A stretch of 64,000 nt of DNA, taken from APNM01 sp040361335. GTDB taxonomy: Bacteria; Pseudomonadota; Gammaproteobacteria; Nevskiales; Salinisphaeraceae. Every line of letters starts with the position of its first letter. Positions within the stretch are counted from its first letter, which is position 1. Below are positions 56,698-64,000 of this stretch, piece by piece. Location of the stretch: assembly GCF_040361335.1 (NCBI RefSeq), contig NZ_APNM01000001.1:186001-250000 (forward strand). Direction: 5' to 3'. The notes under the pieces are model-generated. The model was not told the origin of the DNA. It saw only the letters and a list, made by a program, of their open reading frames with translations, and did no database searches. The position numbers and the translations under genes were made by a program.

Positions 56698-57003
56698 GGC
56701 GTCGAGGGGTCGAATCCGGCCCACATCCTCCTTGATGGCCTCGGCAGCGTCCCAGAGATCGACGGCTCGCTGGGCATTCAGCCAGAACTCCGGCGAATTG
56801 CCGAACAGGCGCGCGAGCCGTAACGCCATCTCCGGGCTCACGGCCCGGCGCTCGCGCAACAGTTCGTTTATCGACTGGCGGGACACCCCGACGGCCTCGG
56901 CCAGTGCCGAAACCGAAAGACCGTAGTCCGGAAGAAAGTCCTCACGCAGGATCTCGCCCGGGTGGGTCGGCCTTCGCTCGATGCCGGTGTTGGGAATGCT
57001 CAT
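56692..57003 (-). CDS. higA: HigA antitoxin (XRE family)
   Basis: 103 residues: RRPTHPGEILREDFLPDYGLSVSALAEAVGVSRQSINELLRERRAVSPEMALRLARLFGNSPEFWLNAQ, the exact pattern of the HigA/VapI helix-turn-helix antitoxins. It binds the toxin and represses the operon. It starts 15 bp after higB, the usual toxin-first order. Its stop TAG is part of the flanking hairpin repeat. Confidence 0.94.
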   Translation of the reverse strand: MSIPNTGIERRPTHPGEILREDFLPDYGLSVSALAEAVGVSRQSINELLRERRAVSPEMALRLARLFGNSPEFWLNAQRAVDLWDAAEAIKEDVGRIRPLDAA

Positions 57004-57018
57004 GTCCGCCGCCTCGTG

Positions 57019-57300
57019 TCAGTGATAATCGCAAATCTCGACGTCATGGGCGTCGCCGTCGACGAACCGGAAGCAAATGCGCCACTGGTCGTTGATGGCT
57101 ATCGAATACTGCCCCTGCCGGTCTCCCGAGAGGGCATGCAGACGATTGCCCGGCGGCACTTTCAAATCGTCCAGGCGCACGGCCAGATTCAGGTATTCGA
57201 GCTTGCGGGCCGCACGCCTGGCGATCTCCGGCGGAAGCCGTTTCGCCTTGCCCGTGGTGTACAGTTCCCTTGTGCGCCGGTCGGCAAACGTCTTGATCAT
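57019..57300 (-). CDS. higB: HigB toxin (RelE-like, ribosome-dependent mRNA interferase)
   Basis: 93 residues: MIKTFADRRTRELYTTGKAKRLPPEIARRAARKLEYLNLA, DDLKVPPGNRLHALSGDRQGQYSIAINDQWRICFRF and ending VEICDYH. This is the HigB killer-protein family, with the conserved Arg, His and C-terminal DYH active-site residues. The promoter and probable operator are immediately upstream. Confidence 0.94.
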   Translation of the reverse strand: MIKTFADRRTRELYTTGKAKRLPPEIARRAARKLEYLNLAVRLDDLKVPPGNRLHALSGDRQGQYSIAINDQWRICFRFVDGDAHDVEICDYH

Positions 57301-57308
57301 TCGACACC

Positions 57309-57337
57309 AATGTAGTCCGTCACGTGACGCATGTCAA
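57309..57337 (-). promoter_or_regulatory. higBA promoter with CGTCACGTGACG operator
   Basis: On the minus strand TTGACA (57332-57337) and TACATT (57309-57314) are 17 bp apart. The spacer contains a perfect 12-bp palindrome CGTCACGTGACG (57318-57329), ideally placed for repression by the HigA dimer. The -10 is 8 bp from the higB ATG, so the leader is very short. Confidence 0.7.
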
Positions 57338-57368
57338 TGCGGCCGGCAAGTCGTTACCCAGACTGAGT

Positions 57369-57474
57369 GCGTAGGCCGGGATAAGCGCGTCAGCGCGTTC
57401 CCGGCTTCCGGCGGGTTCGGTGCCGGCACGCCCCTTGCCGGAAACGGACCTTCGGTCCTTATTCCGGCCTACGC
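57369..57474. repeat. GTAGGCCGGGATAAGCGCG hairpin repeat, right of higBA
   Basis: Starts GCGTAGGCCGGGATAAGCGC and ends ATTCCGGCCTACGC, ends inverted, with inner hairpins (GGACCTTCGGTCC). With the copy at 56609 it brackets the HigBA cassette on both sides in direct orientation. The stop codon of the next gene is 3 bp away. Confidence 0.8.
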
Positions 57475-57476
57475 GT

Positions 57477-57785
57477 CTAGGCGTCCCCCTTGACGTTGTT
57501 CAGAGCCTTGTCCAGCCATTGCTCGACAATGCTCACGTCGTGTTTATCCGCCAGCACGAGAAGCAACAGAATCTCCAATGCCAGAATGGCTATTGGCCCG
57601 CCCCATCCGGGCATCCCGGTGAATACATGGATATCGAGCAGGATCACTGCAATCAGGATCGCGACGAAACGGTCCGATTTTCTGCCGTCTCGTTCCTGCG
57701 CAAGGGCCTCTTGCAGCTCGGATATTTGCCGGTCTTTCTTGTCCCCCTCAGGCTCATGTGAGAGGGATTCGAAATCGTCACTCAT
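57477..57785 (-). CDS. Small two-helix membrane protein, probable toxin partner of the Panacea antitoxin
   Basis: 102 residues: soluble charged N-terminal half (SHEPEGDKKDRQISELQEAL, a short coiled coil), then FVAILIAVILLDIHVF and GPIAILALEILLLLVLADK, two membrane helices, and a C-terminal amphipathic end (SIVEQWLDKALNNVK). The start overlaps the Panacea gene by 8 bp. Panacea antitoxins are known to pair with very diverse toxins, some of them small membrane proteins, so a membrane-acting toxin is a reasonable inference. I know no family for it. Confidence 0.65.
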   Translation of the reverse strand: MSDDFESLSHEPEGDKKDRQISELQEALAQERDGRKSDRFVAILIAVILLDIHVFTGMPGWGGPIAILALEILLLLVLADKHDVSIVEQWLDKALNNVKGDA

Positions 57786-58230
57786 CTCGGCCGAACCGCG
57801 CCTTGTATTCCTGGTATATATCGTGGTCCGGGATTATCGAGCGGTTGCACCCAGGCTCATAATGCTTGTACCAAGCCCCGGTCGAGCTATGGGTTATCGA
57901 AACCAGAGTGCTGGGGCTGACCTTGCCGAGGGAGTCGACCGCCCGTTTCAATAGGGCGGCCTCGCGCGAGGAATCCGGCAAGTCCTTGGCGCCGTGAAAG
58001 ACATTTTTGACGTGCCCCCGACCGAAGGCTTTCGCCTTGTGGTAGATAGCGGGATGCACCGGGCCATAATCCCAGGCCTGGAAATGCCCGTCCACAAGGG
58101 GTTCGCCGTCGTTCTCCCCCATATAGATCATATGGGCCAAGTACAGAATCTTCTGTAGCTGAAGATTCGAAAGCGTCCAATCCGACAGCTCGCACACTTT
58201 CTTGGCGGCGGCAAATGCTGAAATCGTCAT
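57778..58230 (-). CDS. Panacea/SocA-like (DUF4065) antitoxin-domain protein
   Basis: 150 residues: FAAAKKVCELSDWTLSNLQLQKILYLAHMIYMGENDGEPLVDGHFQAWDYGPVHPAIYH, the Panacea domain (formerly DUF4065/SocA), including the LQLQKILYLAH and WDYGPV motifs. The end (TGAWYKHYEPGCNRSIIPDHDIYQEYKARF) is also typical. The domain acts as a modular antitoxin (PanA). The ATG giving MTISAFAAAK is preferred because AGGGAGG lies 7-8 bases upstream. Confidence 0.88.
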   Translation of the reverse strand: MTISAFAAAKKVCELSDWTLSNLQLQKILYLAHMIYMGENDGEPLVDGHFQAWDYGPVHPAIYHKAKAFGRGHVKNVFHGAKDLPDSSREAALLKRAVDSLGKVSPSTLVSITHSSTGAWYKHYEPGCNRSIIPDHDIYQEYKARFGRDE

Positions 58231-58264
58231 GCCATCGCCTCCCTGGGTCTCCGGCACTGACTAT

Positions 58265-58293
58265 ACGATAACAATGACTGTATTTATGTACAA
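58265..58293 (-). promoter_or_regulatory. Probable promoter of the Panacea operon
   Basis: In an AT-rich gap, minus-strand TTGTAC (58288-58293) and TATCGT (58265-58270) are 17 bp apart, 34 bp upstream of the chosen ATG. The match is moderate. Confidence 0.4.
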
Positions 58294-58347
58294 TTTTATA
58301 TGGGCCTGACGGCTCGATCGCGGAGATTCGACCGGGGGTTGGTCTTC

Positions 58348-59427
58348 TTATTCCGCGTACGTGTCGAGCGTGGCGTCCAGGGCCTCGGGGTCGAAGTCGC
58401 CGGTGACCACGGCGTCGCCGATGCCGCGCAGCAGGATCAGGCGGAGCCTGCCGGCCAGGACCTTCTTGTCGTGGCCCATCAGCTCCAGCATCCGGGGCCG
58501 GTCCAGGCCCGGCGGCAGGCCGGTGGGCAGACCGGCGGCCGCGATCAGGGTCACGGCCCGTTCGCGTTCGGCCTCGTCCAGCCAGCCCAGGCGCACGGAC
58601 AGGTCCGCGGCCAGGCACATGCCGGCGCCCACGGCCTCGCCGTGGAGCCATTCGCCGTAGCCCAGGGCCGCCTCCACGGCGTGGCCGAAAGTGTGGCCCA
58701 GGTTGAGCAGGGCGCGCACGCCGCCCTCGCGCTCGTCGGCGGCGACCACGGCCGCCTTGTTCTCGCAGGAGCGGGCGATGGCGTGGGCCAGGGCCGCCGG
58801 GTCGCGTTCGCGCAGGGCCGGCATGTTGGTTTCCAGCCAGGCGAGGAAATCGGCGTCCCGGATCAGGCCGTACTTGATGATCTCGGCCAGGCCGGCCGAG
58901 AGCTCCCGCTCGGGCAGGGTGGCGAGCACGTCGGTGTCGGCCAGCACCAGCCGCGGCTGATGGAAGGCGCCGATCATGTTCTTGCCGCGCGGGTGGTTGA
59001 CCCCGGTCTTGCCGCCCACCGAGGAGTCCACCTGGGCCAGCAGGGTGGTGGGGATCTGGATGAAGTCCACGCCGCGCTGCCAGGTGGCCGCGGCGAAGCC
59101 GGCCAGGTCGCCGATCACGCCGCCGCCCAGGGCGACCACGGTGCCGTCGCGGCCCAGGCGCTCGTCCATCAGGGCGTCGTAGACCCGGGCGGTGGTGTCC
59201 AGGGTCTTGTGGCGCTCGCCGTCCGGCAGCACCAGCGATGCCGGCTCGCGGTCGGCGAGCCCGGCGAGCACGGCGTCCAGGTACAGGGGCGCCACGGTCT
59301 CGTTGGTCACCACCAGCACTCGCCCGGTGTTCAGGGCCGGGGCGTACAGGTCCGCGCGGCCGAGCAGGCCCGGTCCGATGTGGATCGGGTAACTGCGGTC
59401 GCCGAGGTCGACGGTCAGGCTGCGCAC
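58348..59427 (-). CDS. aroB: 3-dehydroquinate synthase AroB
   Basis: 359 residues, starting with GTG (MRSLTVDLGDRSYPIHIG). Family signatures: LPDGERHKTLDT, GGGVIGDLAGFAAATWQRGVDFIQIPTTLLAQVDSSVGGKTGVNHPRGKN, GLAEIIKYGLI (metal Glu) and LNLGHTFGHAVEAALGY (metal His). It makes the first carbocycle of the shikimate pathway from DAHP with bound NAD and a divalent metal. It is 11 bp after the Ig-domain lipoprotein gene. Confidence 0.95.
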   Translation of the reverse strand: MRSLTVDLGDRSYPIHIGPGLLGRADLYAPALNTGRVLVVTNETVAPLYLDAVLAGLADREPASLVLPDGERHKTLDTTARVYDALMDERLGRDGTVVALGGGVIGDLAGFAAATWQRGVDFIQIPTTLLAQVDSSVGGKTGVNHPRGKNMIGAFHQPRLVLADTDVLATLPERELSAGLAEIIKYGLIRDADFLAWLETNMPALRERDPAALAHAIARSCENKAAVVAADEREGGVRALLNLGHTFGHAVEAALGYGEWLHGEAVGAGMCLAADLSVRLGWLDEAERERAVTLIAAAGLPTGLPPGLDRPRMLELMGHDKKVLAGRLRLILLRGIGDAVVTGDFDPEALDATLDTYAE

Positions 59428-59437
59428 GTCTCCAGGG

Positions 59438-60562
59438 TTAGTCCGCGTTGACGACTTCCAGCGAGGCGAAGCCGTCCACGCCGGCGCCGGGACCGCCGGA
59501 GACGGTCGCGCTGACCTGGGCCGAGCCCTTGTCCGAGCTGGCGAAGTAGCTGCTGGTCGCCTTGCCGTCGGCATTGGTGGTTCGGTCCACGGGCAGGACT
59601 TCCTCGCCGTCGCCGCAGGGCGATATGCCGCCGCCGGCACAGCGGCTGATGCCGAATTCCAGCGGGATGCCGGTGAGGTCGTTGCCGGCCTCGTCGCGGA
59701 CGTTGGCGGTGATCAGGGTGAAGCCGCGCGCGGGCACGGAGGTCTCGGATACGGACACCTCCACCGATTGCGGCTCGCCCACGAACAGGATCGGCAATGT
59801 GGCGGTCTGGCCGTTGGCAGAGGCCGTCAAGGTCGCTTCGCCACCCATGGTGTCGGAGGTCAACTCCACGGTGCCGGCGAAGCTGCCGTCGTTGGTGGCG
59901 ATGCTGACCACGGCCGTGGGTGCGCTGCCGTTGGCGCTGAGCTTGCCGCCGCCACCGCCGCCGGTGACTTCCAGCTGGATCGGCTTTGCTTTTTCCGTAC
60001 TGTACGGAAGCTCGTCGTCGATGGTCACGCCTTGCCCGCCGACGGTCCATTGGAAGCGGACCTCGGTGTTCTCGCCCACGCGTACGTTGGCGTTCTCGAG
60101 CGGCGCGGTGAAGCGGAAGACATTCGACTGCACCGTTACCGGAATGGTGTCGGTGATCGTCTGATCGTCCTGGGTCACGGTTGCCGTGATCGTGATCGTG
60201 CCGTTGAAATTGCCGCCCGGCGCGATGTAGCTGAAGTTCAGCACGCCATCGCCGTCGGTGTTGCCGCCGCCCTCGGGTACGATCTGGCCCGCGGTGGGCT
60301 GGACGTCGATGAACACGCCGGGAGCGGGCGGTGGCAGGTCGTCCTCGTCCAGTAGTGTGGCAGTGAAGTTCGCCGTGCTGCCGGGGGCGATGCCGCTGGG
60401 TCCGTCCAGCACCAGCGTGGCGCTGTCCAGGTCGAAGTCGCCGCCGCTATTGCTGCTGCCGCCGCCGGAGATAATGTCGTCGTCGCCGCCGCTGCTGCTG
60501 TCGCAGCCCGCCACCGCCAGCAGGATCAGTGCTACGGGGAACAGCCGGAGAATGCTATTCAT
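59438..60562 (-). CDS. Ig-like (Big_1/invasin-type) lipoprotein, shorter
   Basis: 374 residues. Signal and lipobox: LFPVALILLAVAGCDSSSGG. A Ser/Gly/Asp linker follows, then about three Ig-like beta domains with the Big_1 look: LVLDGPSGIAPGSTANFTATLLDEDD, GTITITATVTQDDQTIT, VEVSVSETSVPARGFTLITANVRDEAGNDLTGIPLEF and TNADGKATSSYFASSDKGSAQVSATV. Likely a surface lipoprotein. It sits between aroK and aroB, where other gammaproteobacteria have no such gene. Confidence 0.82.
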   Translation of the reverse strand: MNSILRLFPVALILLAVAGCDSSSGGDDDIISGGGSSNSGGDFDLDSATLVLDGPSGIAPGSTANFTATLLDEDDLPPPAPGVFIDVQPTAGQIVPEGGGNTDGDGVLNFSYIAPGGNFNGTITITATVTQDDQTITDTIPVTVQSNVFRFTAPLENANVRVGENTEVRFQWTVGGQGVTIDDELPYSTEKAKPIQLEVTGGGGGGKLSANGSAPTAVVSIATNDGSFAGTVELTSDTMGGEATLTASANGQTATLPILFVGEPQSVEVSVSETSVPARGFTLITANVRDEAGNDLTGIPLEFGISRCAGGGISPCGDGEEVLPVDRTTNADGKATSSYFASSDKGSAQVSATVSGGPGAGVDGFASLEVVNAD

Positions 60563-60715
60563 GTTGCTTTCAGCCATCATGTTCGTGGTCCAGCCGGGGA
60601 CCGCCCGTCCGGTCGGCCCCCGGCCCGAAAAAGGTCGGCGCCGCCGCCGCTGACGCGACGGCGCGCCCCTGTATCTATCGGCCGTTCCCCGGTCCGTCCG
60701 TAGCCCGGCCTGTCG

Positions 60716-61252
60716 TCAAAGCTCGGCGGTGCCGATGGATTCCAGATTCTCCACGATCTCGCGCGCCAGCTTGCGCGCGGGCTGGTCCCCGGTCGTGACC
60801 ACGAGGTCGGCGATGCCGCGGTACAGCGGGTCGCGCTCCTCCATGAGCTGTCGCAGCGTCGCCTCGACGTCGTCACTGCCTTCCAGCAGCGGCCGGTCCT
60901 TGCTGTTGCGCGTGCGCGCGAGCTGCTGCTCCAGCGAGGTCTCCAGGTAGACGACCACGCCGCGGGCCGAGAGCAGGTCACGGGTCTCGGCCTCGAGCAC
61001 GGCGCCGCCGCCGGTGGCGAGCACCGTGTTCGGCAGCTCGGTGAGCTCCGCGATGATCTCGCGCTCGCGCCGGCGAAAGCCTTCCTCGCCCTCCATGTCG
61101 AAGATGAAGGAGATGTCGACGCCGGTGCGCTTCTCGATCTCGTTGTCGCTATCGACGAAGTTCATGCCCTTGATCTCGGCGATGCGCTTGCCGATCGTCG
61201 TCTTGCCGGCCCCCATGGGGCCCACGAGGTAGATGTTCGGGTTGATTGCCAT
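60716..61252 (-). CDS. aroK: Shikimate kinase AroK
   Basis: 178 residues: IYLVGPMGAGKTTIGKRIAE (Walker A), FVDSDNEIEKRTGVDISFIFDMEGEEGFRRRE (shikimate-binding Asp and Arg), LATGGGAVLE (GGG motif) and the lid RTRNSKDRPLL. It phosphorylates shikimate. The aroK-aroB order after pilQ is the usual one, here split by the lipoprotein gene. Confidence 0.95.
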   Translation of the reverse strand: MAINPNIYLVGPMGAGKTTIGKRIAEIKGMNFVDSDNEIEKRTGVDISFIFDMEGEEGFRRREREIIAELTELPNTVLATGGGAVLEAETRDLLSARGVVVYLETSLEQQLARTRNSKDRPLLEGSDDVEATLRQLMEERDPLYRGIADLVVTTGDQPARKLAREIVENLESIGTAEL

Positions 61253-61261
61253 TGGAAACCG

Positions 61262-63163
61262 TTAGCTCTCCTGACCGGTATCCGGGTCGATGATGGTCGT
61301 GCAGTCGCCGTCCTCGCCGAACGGGCTCTTCTGTCCCGGCGGCGATGTCTGCAGGTCCGTGGCGTCATCCGCCGACATGGGCAACACGAAGACCGCGTTC
61401 GCGGTGCTCTCCGTGCCCTGCACACTGGCGACCGCGCGCAGGCGCACTCGCACCCATTGCGAGAATTCCTGCGGATAGGTCACGCCGAATTCTACCGCAC
61501 CATTCTCGTCCAGGTCCGCATCGGTGGGCACGGTGGCCACGTTCGTGGGATCGAGCTGGCCGTTGCCGTTGATGTCCTCGCCATCGTCCAGGATGTCGTT
61601 TTCGTTGACATCTTCGTTGGGGCAGCCCGCTCGGAACTCGTTGGAGGTGCCGCCCACCTCGTAGATCGCCTGCCATTGGTCGGCCGTACCGTCTTGGTCG
61701 ATGTCCACGGCTTGCTTTTCGCCTTCCTGGTACGCCAGGGGACGGATGCTGAGCCTGAAGTCGGCGTCGGGCACCGGGTTGCCGGAGGCGTCGGTGACGA
61801 TGGCCGAATAGGGTACGCGATAGGTGGTGAGGTTCGGCTCCTCCAGCTCGTTGCCGGTGCCGAGCACGATGCGCAGCGCCTGGCCACCGACCGTGACCTC
61901 GACCGTGTCGTTGATAGTCGCGGAGCCGCGTACCTGGGCCGTGATCTCGGCCGGCTCGGCGGCCGAGGTGCTGCCGGAGGTATAGACCGTGGAGGCCACG
62001 CCGCGCGTGTCCGTGGTCACGCTGCCGTCACGCAGGCTGCCGTTGGTGGTGTCGTCCAGCGTGAAGTCCACGATGGCGCCGGTGACCAGGTTGTTGTTGC
62101 TGTCGCGGACCACCGCGGTGATCTCGCTGTCGCTGCTCGGCCCCACCGTGGCCGGATTGGCCTGGACGTCGATGGAGTCGGGCACGGTCGCGACGAACTG
62201 GACCGAGAGCTGGGTGGACAGGCCGCTCGCGGGGTCCGAGGCCGTGATGGTCGCGGGTCCCGCGTTGGTGGCCTGTACATCCACGGTGACTTCGCCGCTG
62301 CCGTCCGTGGTGCCGCTGTTGCTGCTCAGGGTGCCGCGGCTGGTCGAGAAGTTGACGGTCTGGCCGGTCACGGGCGAGCCGTCGTCCAGCCAGCGCAGGG
62401 TCACGGCTTGGGCCGTGTTCAGCGGAATCTGGACGCCGGCGTCCGGCGACGTGAACTGGAAGTCGGCGCCGCCGATCTCGACCGTGATGTCGTTGGAGAT
62501 GCCGAGCGAGCTGGCCGTCAGCGTGTCGGTGCCGGCGTTGTTGGCGTTCAGGTCGACTTGCACTTGACCGTTGGGGCCGGTGGTCAGGTTGGTCGACGAG
62601 AAAGTGTTACTCAGATCGGACGAGACGTTGACGGCCTCGTTGGCAATGCCGTCGCCGGCCGCGTCGGCCAGGGTGATCGTGTAGGTGCCGTCCCCGCCGA
62701 GCGCGAGCGCCGCCGGGCCGGTGATGTCGATCGTGGTGCCCGTGACCTGGATATTGATCGAGTCGGACTCGCCGCCGGAGGTTGCCTGGACGGCGATCGT
62801 CCGGTTCCGGGGGTTGCCGGCCGTGTGCAAGACAGCGGTGGCGGTGCCCGCCTCGTCCGTCACGCTCTGGGTTGTCTGGATCGCACCGCTGTCGGCGCTG
62901 AATGCGACAGTCTGGCCCTGAACGACGTTGTTGTTCTCGTCGCGAATCAGGGCCGTCAGTTCGACGGCGCCATTGGTGTTCGAGTCGATGTTGGAGGGCA
63001 GACTGGTCGTGTTGGCGATCAAGGTCACGCCCGGCGTGATTTGGCCGCCGTCTGGCGGCGGCTCAGGGTCATCATTTTCGTCGCTACCGCCGGTGCCGCC
63101 GCAACTCATCAGCAGGGCGGTCAGCATGGCCAGAAAGACGTAGCGGATGTGTCGCTCGATCAT
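61262..63163 (-). CDS. Large Ig-repeat (Big_1/invasin-type) lipoprotein
   Basis: 633 residues. Signal with lipobox: VFLAMLTALLMSCGGTGGSD. Five or so Big_1-like repeats follow, each with the pattern of VELTALIRDENNNVVQGQTV, GTYTITLADAAGDGIANEAV, VTLRWLDDGSPVTGQTVNF, SEITAVVRDSNNNLVTGAIV and YSAIVTDASGNPVPDADF. Near the C-terminus is a Ca-type Asp-rich stretch (NEDVNENDILDDGEDINGNG). Starts 43 bp from pilQ and ends 9 bp from aroK. Probably anchored to the outer membrane next to the pilus secretin. Confidence 0.84.
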   Translation of the reverse strand: MIERHIRYVFLAMLTALLMSCGGTGGSDENDDPEPPPDGGQITPGVTLIANTTSLPSNIDSNTNGAVELTALIRDENNNVVQGQTVAFSADSGAIQTTQSVTDEAGTATAVLHTAGNPRNRTIAVQATSGGESDSINIQVTGTTIDITGPAALALGGDGTYTITLADAAGDGIANEAVNVSSDLSNTFSSTNLTTGPNGQVQVDLNANNAGTDTLTASSLGISNDITVEIGGADFQFTSPDAGVQIPLNTAQAVTLRWLDDGSPVTGQTVNFSTSRGTLSSNSGTTDGSGEVTVDVQATNAGPATITASDPASGLSTQLSVQFVATVPDSIDVQANPATVGPSSDSEITAVVRDSNNNLVTGAIVDFTLDDTTNGSLRDGSVTTDTRGVASTVYTSGSTSAAEPAEITAQVRGSATINDTVEVTVGGQALRIVLGTGNELEEPNLTTYRVPYSAIVTDASGNPVPDADFRLSIRPLAYQEGEKQAVDIDQDGTADQWQAIYEVGGTSNEFRAGCPNEDVNENDILDDGEDINGNGQLDPTNVATVPTDADLDENGAVEFGVTYPQEFSQWVRVRLRAVASVQGTESTANAVFVLPMSADDATDLQTSPPGQKSPFGEDGDCTTIIDPDTGQES

Positions 63164-63206
63164 TGAGTCCCCCGAAAAATAGATTCCATCGCGTCGATTG
63201 GGCCGC

Positions 63207-64000
63207 TCAGCGGCGCAGGGTCATCCCTTCCTTGAGGATCTTGGGCGTGACAAAGAGTAGCAGTTCGCGCTTGTCGCGTTGCTTGCCGGTGGTCCGGAAG
63301 AATACGCCCAGCAGCGGGATGTCGCCGAGGACCGGCACCTGGTCGTAGGTGTCGCGGTCCTCCTGCTCGTAGATACCGCCCAGCACCACGGTCTCGCCGT
63401 TGTCCACCAGGACCTGGGTGGCCAGGCTCCGGGTGTTGATCGACGGCACCTGGCCGCCGCCCTGGACGTTGACCGCCTGGCCCTGGGTGTCCTGCGTGAC
63501 CAGCAGGTCCATGACCACGCGCTCGTCGGGCGTGATCTGCGGCGTGACCGTGAGGCTGAGCACCGCTTCCTTGAATTGTACCGTGGCGGCGCCGCTGGAG
63601 GCGGCCTCCAGGTACGGGATCTCCACGCCCTGGTCGATGCGGGCCTCCTTGCCGTTGGCGGTGATCACCCGCGGCGAGGAGATGATCTCGCCGCGCTGCT
63701 CGCTCTCCAGGGCGGACAGGGCCAGGTCCAGGTTGAAGCTGCTGCCGATGATGCTGGTGGTGAGCGTGCCGGCGGCGTTGGCCACGGGCAGGTTGACGGT
63801 GTAGCCGGAGGTGACGTCCTTGTCGCCGCCGATGAGGCCGTCGCCGATATTGGCTTCGTCCGACACGCTGGTGCTCACGCCGATGTTGCGCGAGAACTCG
63901 CGGTTGGCGACCACGATCCGGGATTCGATCAGGACCTGGCGCACCGGGATGTCCAGGCGGTCGATCAGGCGCCGGATTTCCTGCAGCTTGGCGGCGGTCT
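63207..64000 (-). CDS. pilQ: Type IV pilus secretin PilQ, C-terminal part
   Basis: About 264 residues up to the window edge, where the frame is still open (LQEIRRLIDRLDIPVRQVLIESRIV). The secretin domain has IGSSFNLDLALSALESEQRGEIISSPRVITANGKEARIDQG, VLSLTVTPQITPDERVVMDLLV and the end VLGDIPLLGVFFRTTGKQRDKRELLLFVTPKIL. This is PilQ, forming the outer-membrane gate of type IV pili; its place before aroK supports pilQ over other secretins. Confidence 0.93.
   Translation of the reverse strand, partial: TAAKLQEIRRLIDRLDIPVRQVLIESRIVVANREFSRNIGVSTSVSDEANIGDGLIGGDKDVTSGYTVNLPVANAAGTLTTSIIGSSFNLDLALSALESEQRGEIISSPRVITANGKEARIDQGVEIPYLEAASSGAATVQFKEAVLSLTVTPQITPDERVVMDLLVTQDTQGQAVNVQGGGQVPSINTRSLATQVLVDNGETVVLGGIYEQEDRDTYDQVPVLGDIPLLGVFFRTTGKQRDKRELLLFVTPKILKEGMTLRR

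Overview
This window comes from a GC-rich gammaproteobacterium. The neighbourhoods hisI-hisE-tatABC and pilQ-aroK-aroB-gltBD, together with a magnesium-type HemB, fit the Chromatiales/Ectothiorhodospiraceae side of the class; that placement is inference from gene order, not from a tree. Most of the window is core metabolism with third-position GC bias. No rRNA, tRNA or CRISPR array was seen.

Layout. 1-2.6 kb: end of a divergent trkA, then hisI-hisE-tatA-tatB-tatC. 2.6-3.1 kb: an alternating array of two hairpin families. 3.2-8.0 kb: an EF-hand protein, a periplasmic coiled-coil protein, endonuclease V, mntR with its own promoter and operator, aroE and hemB. 8.1-16 kb: an arsenosugar pair (arsS, arsM), an ECF sigma/anti-sigma pair, a DUF547 protein, glpK and a GGDEF/EAL protein. 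16.3-22 kb: mdh and a four-gene lipid operon (FAD oxidoreductase, DUF1365, cyclopropane synthase-like methyltransferase, GPH-type transporter). 22-30 kb: a choice-of-anchor lipoprotein, two SDRs, VapBC, an acyltransferase, hemE and pyrF, interspersed with palindromic elements.

30.2-37 kb is an accessory island, visibly AT-richer at its start. It holds a SIR2-STAND protein (architecture of anti-phage AVAST type V), a REP-associated transposase (RAYT) element broken by one amber codon, an HNH protein with a C-terminal zinc ribbon, a CPBP protease, HicAB, a second truncated RAYT end and an orphan antitoxin. This is the best candidate for new biology here.

37-47.5 kb: small metabolic operons with two TetR regulators whose likely operators are readable, a lipoprotein/glycine-zipper pair, a Sel1-like protein, a cytochrome b561 and a hydrolase. 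47.6-49.8 kb: a membrane histidine kinase without an adjacent response regulator. 49.9-64 kb (all minus strand): pilQ, a large Ig-repeat lipoprotein, aroK, a second Ig-repeat lipoprotein, aroB, a Panacea antitoxin with a membrane partner, HigBA, gltB and gltD. The last 90 bp of gltD is present three times in a 166-bp tandem repeat.

A recurring oddity is that repeat elements of several unrelated families begin in, or within a few bases of, the stop codon of the adjoining gene, and often supply that stop codon.
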